Below are positions 5,324-6,287 of a stretch of 6,287 bases of DNA, in pieces. The notes beneath the pieces were generated by a model that worked only from the letters and a program-made list of their open reading frames with translations, did no database searches and was not told the DNA's origin. The stretch is from NCBI GenBank assembly GCA_955652195.1, contig CATPBC010000443.1, positions 1 through 6,287 of the forward strand. The letters are read 5' to 3'. The stretch comes from an uncultured Xanthobacteraceae bacterium (GTDB lineage: Bacteria > Pseudomonadota > Alphaproteobacteria > Rhizobiales > Xanthobacteraceae). A program made the position numbers and the translations under genes. The stretch's first letter is position 1. Every line of letters begins with the position of its first letter.

Positions 5324-6287
5324 ATGACGACGCCTAAGAATGTCATGAAGATGATCAAGGACAACGACGTGAAATACGTCGATTTTCGATTCACCGATCC
5401 GCGCGGCAAATGGCAGCACGTCACCTGCGACATCACGACGGTCGACGAAGACACTTTTGCCGAAGGCATCATGTTCGACGGCTCCTCGATCGCCGGCTGG
5501 AAGGCGATCCACGAGTCGGACATGCAACTGATGCCCGATCCGGAAAGCGCCTGCATCGACCCATTCTTTGCCGAGACGACGCTCGTCCTGGTTTGCGACA
5601 CGCTCGAACCACTGACTGGAGAGCCTTACAACCGCGACCCGCGCTCGATCTGCAAGAAAGCGGCCGGCCTGGTTAAATCGATGGGCATCGGCGACACCGT
5701 ATTCTTCGGGCCGGAAGCCGAATTCTTCATCTTCGATGACGTGAAGTTTTCCGCTACGCCCTACAACGTCGGGTATCGCGTCGACTCCGTCGAGTTTCCG
5801 ACCAATTGCGACACCGAATACTAAGGCGGCAATCTCGGCCATCACATCGGTTTCAAGAAAGGCTATTTCCCAGTGCCGCCGCTCGATACGGCGCAGGACA
5901 TGCGCTCGGAAATGCTCGCCGCCATGGCGCGCATGGGCGTGAAGGTCGAGAAGCACCACCACGAAGTCGGCTCGGCCCAGCACGAGCTCGGCATGAAATT
6001 CGCACCGATGGTGCGGATGGCCGACCAGATGCAGATCTATAAATACTGCATCCAGCAAGTGGCGCAGGTCTATGGCAAGACGGCTACTTTCATGCCGAAG
6101 CCGATCTATGGCGACAACGGTTCCGGCATGCACTGCCACCAATCGATCTGGAAAGGCGATAAGCCGCTGTTCGCCGGCAATAAATACGCCGATCTTTCTG
6201 AGATGGCGTTGCAATACATCGCCGGAATCTTGAAGCATGCGCGCACGATCAATGCCTTCACCAATCCGACGACGAACTCCTATAAGA
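5324..6287 (+). pseudogene. glnA: Glutamine synthetase type I, interrupted by in-frame TAA at codon 167 and cut by window edge
   Basis: GlnA makes glutamine from glutamate, ammonia and ATP as a dodecamer. The first 166 codons encode the beta-grasp domain (DGSSIAGW at 52-59) and the start of the catalytic barrel with metal ligands Glu131 and Glu133 (GPEAEFF). Codon 167 (5822-5824) is TAA, just after NCDTEY. The same frame then stays open to the window end for 154 more codons. It reads [30 protein letters not shown] (metal ligands Glu214 and Glu221), [10 protein letters not shown] (His270) and [12 protein letters not shown], all normal for GSI. Only one base separates TAA from GAA, and glutamate is what I recall at this place in rhizobial GlnA (EYEGGNLGH). 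Translation as read would give a useless 166-residue fragment of a roughly 470-residue enzyme. The ATG follows GAAAGGG (5307-5313) at ten bases. A real nonsense mutation or a sequence error fit equally; family identity is certain. Confidence 0.9.
5822..5824 (+). other. Premature TAA stop within glnA
   Basis: This triplet is in frame with the glnA ATG at 5324 (codon 167) and sits between conserved DTEY and GGNLGH. It is the only in-frame TAA in any gene of the window. The four genes whose ends are present stop with TAG (clpP, nnr) or TGA (tig, glnB). No frameshift accompanies it, because the downstream frame is unchanged. Confidence 0.93.

Noticed and set aside
5822..5824. Reassignment of TAA to a sense codon in this organism
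   Set aside because: The four complete genes do not end in TAA, but that sample is tiny, no other gene has an in-frame TAA, and alphaproteobacteria of this type use the standard code. A point mutation or error is far simpler.
5303..6238. Long open frame (311 codons) on the minus strand opposite glnA
   Set aside because: It is a codon-bias shadow of GC-rich glnA. Its translation has no recognisable domain, and the plus strand in the same region encodes clear glutamine synthetase on both sides of the TAA.

Overview
The window looks like chromosomal core sequence from an alphaproteobacterium of the order Hyphomicrobiales, close to the Bradyrhizobium/Xanthobacteraceae group. The GC-rich codon use, the protein sequences and the gene order fit (clpX, clpP, tig on one strand; a tRNA-Leu; a bifunctional NAD(P)HX repair gene; then divergent glnB-glnA). 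I see no insertion sequence, phage gene, CRISPR array or obvious horizontally acquired island.

Left half, all on the minus strand and read from right to left: nnr (NAD(P)H-hydrate epimerase/dehydratase, 3137-4624), tRNA-Leu(UAG) (2976-3060), tig (trigger factor, 1532-2875), clpP (652-1308) and the start of clpX (1-350, running off the edge). tig, clpP and clpX form the usual protein-quality-control cluster: a ribosome-bound folding chaperone, a protease barrel and its unfoldase. The genes are separated by 223 bp and 301 bp gaps rather than packed tightly. Both gaps hold repeated palindromic motifs that could be operators.

Right half, plus strand: glnB (PII signal protein, 4891-5229) followed 94 bp later by glnA (glutamine synthetase I, from 5324, running off the edge). 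These are the sensor and the main enzyme of ammonium assimilation. A well-matched sigma-54 (-24/-12) promoter lies 49 bp before the glnB start codon, as expected for NtrC control. Further upstream is a perfect 17-bp palindrome directly beside a TTGACA hexamer.

The main anomaly is an in-frame TAA at codon 167 of glnA. The reading frame continues after it for 154 codons with every recognisable catalytic motif intact. This means a very recent nonsense mutation or a base-call/assembly error, so glnA is listed as a pseudogene (disrupted gene). Other points of interest are a perfect 16-bp tandem duplication between tRNA-Leu and tig, paired GTCAYGTGAC palindromes upstream of clpP, and a paired dyad with a sigma-54-like site upstream of clpX. 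I found no convincing new multi-gene system; the novelty here is regulatory and mutational.
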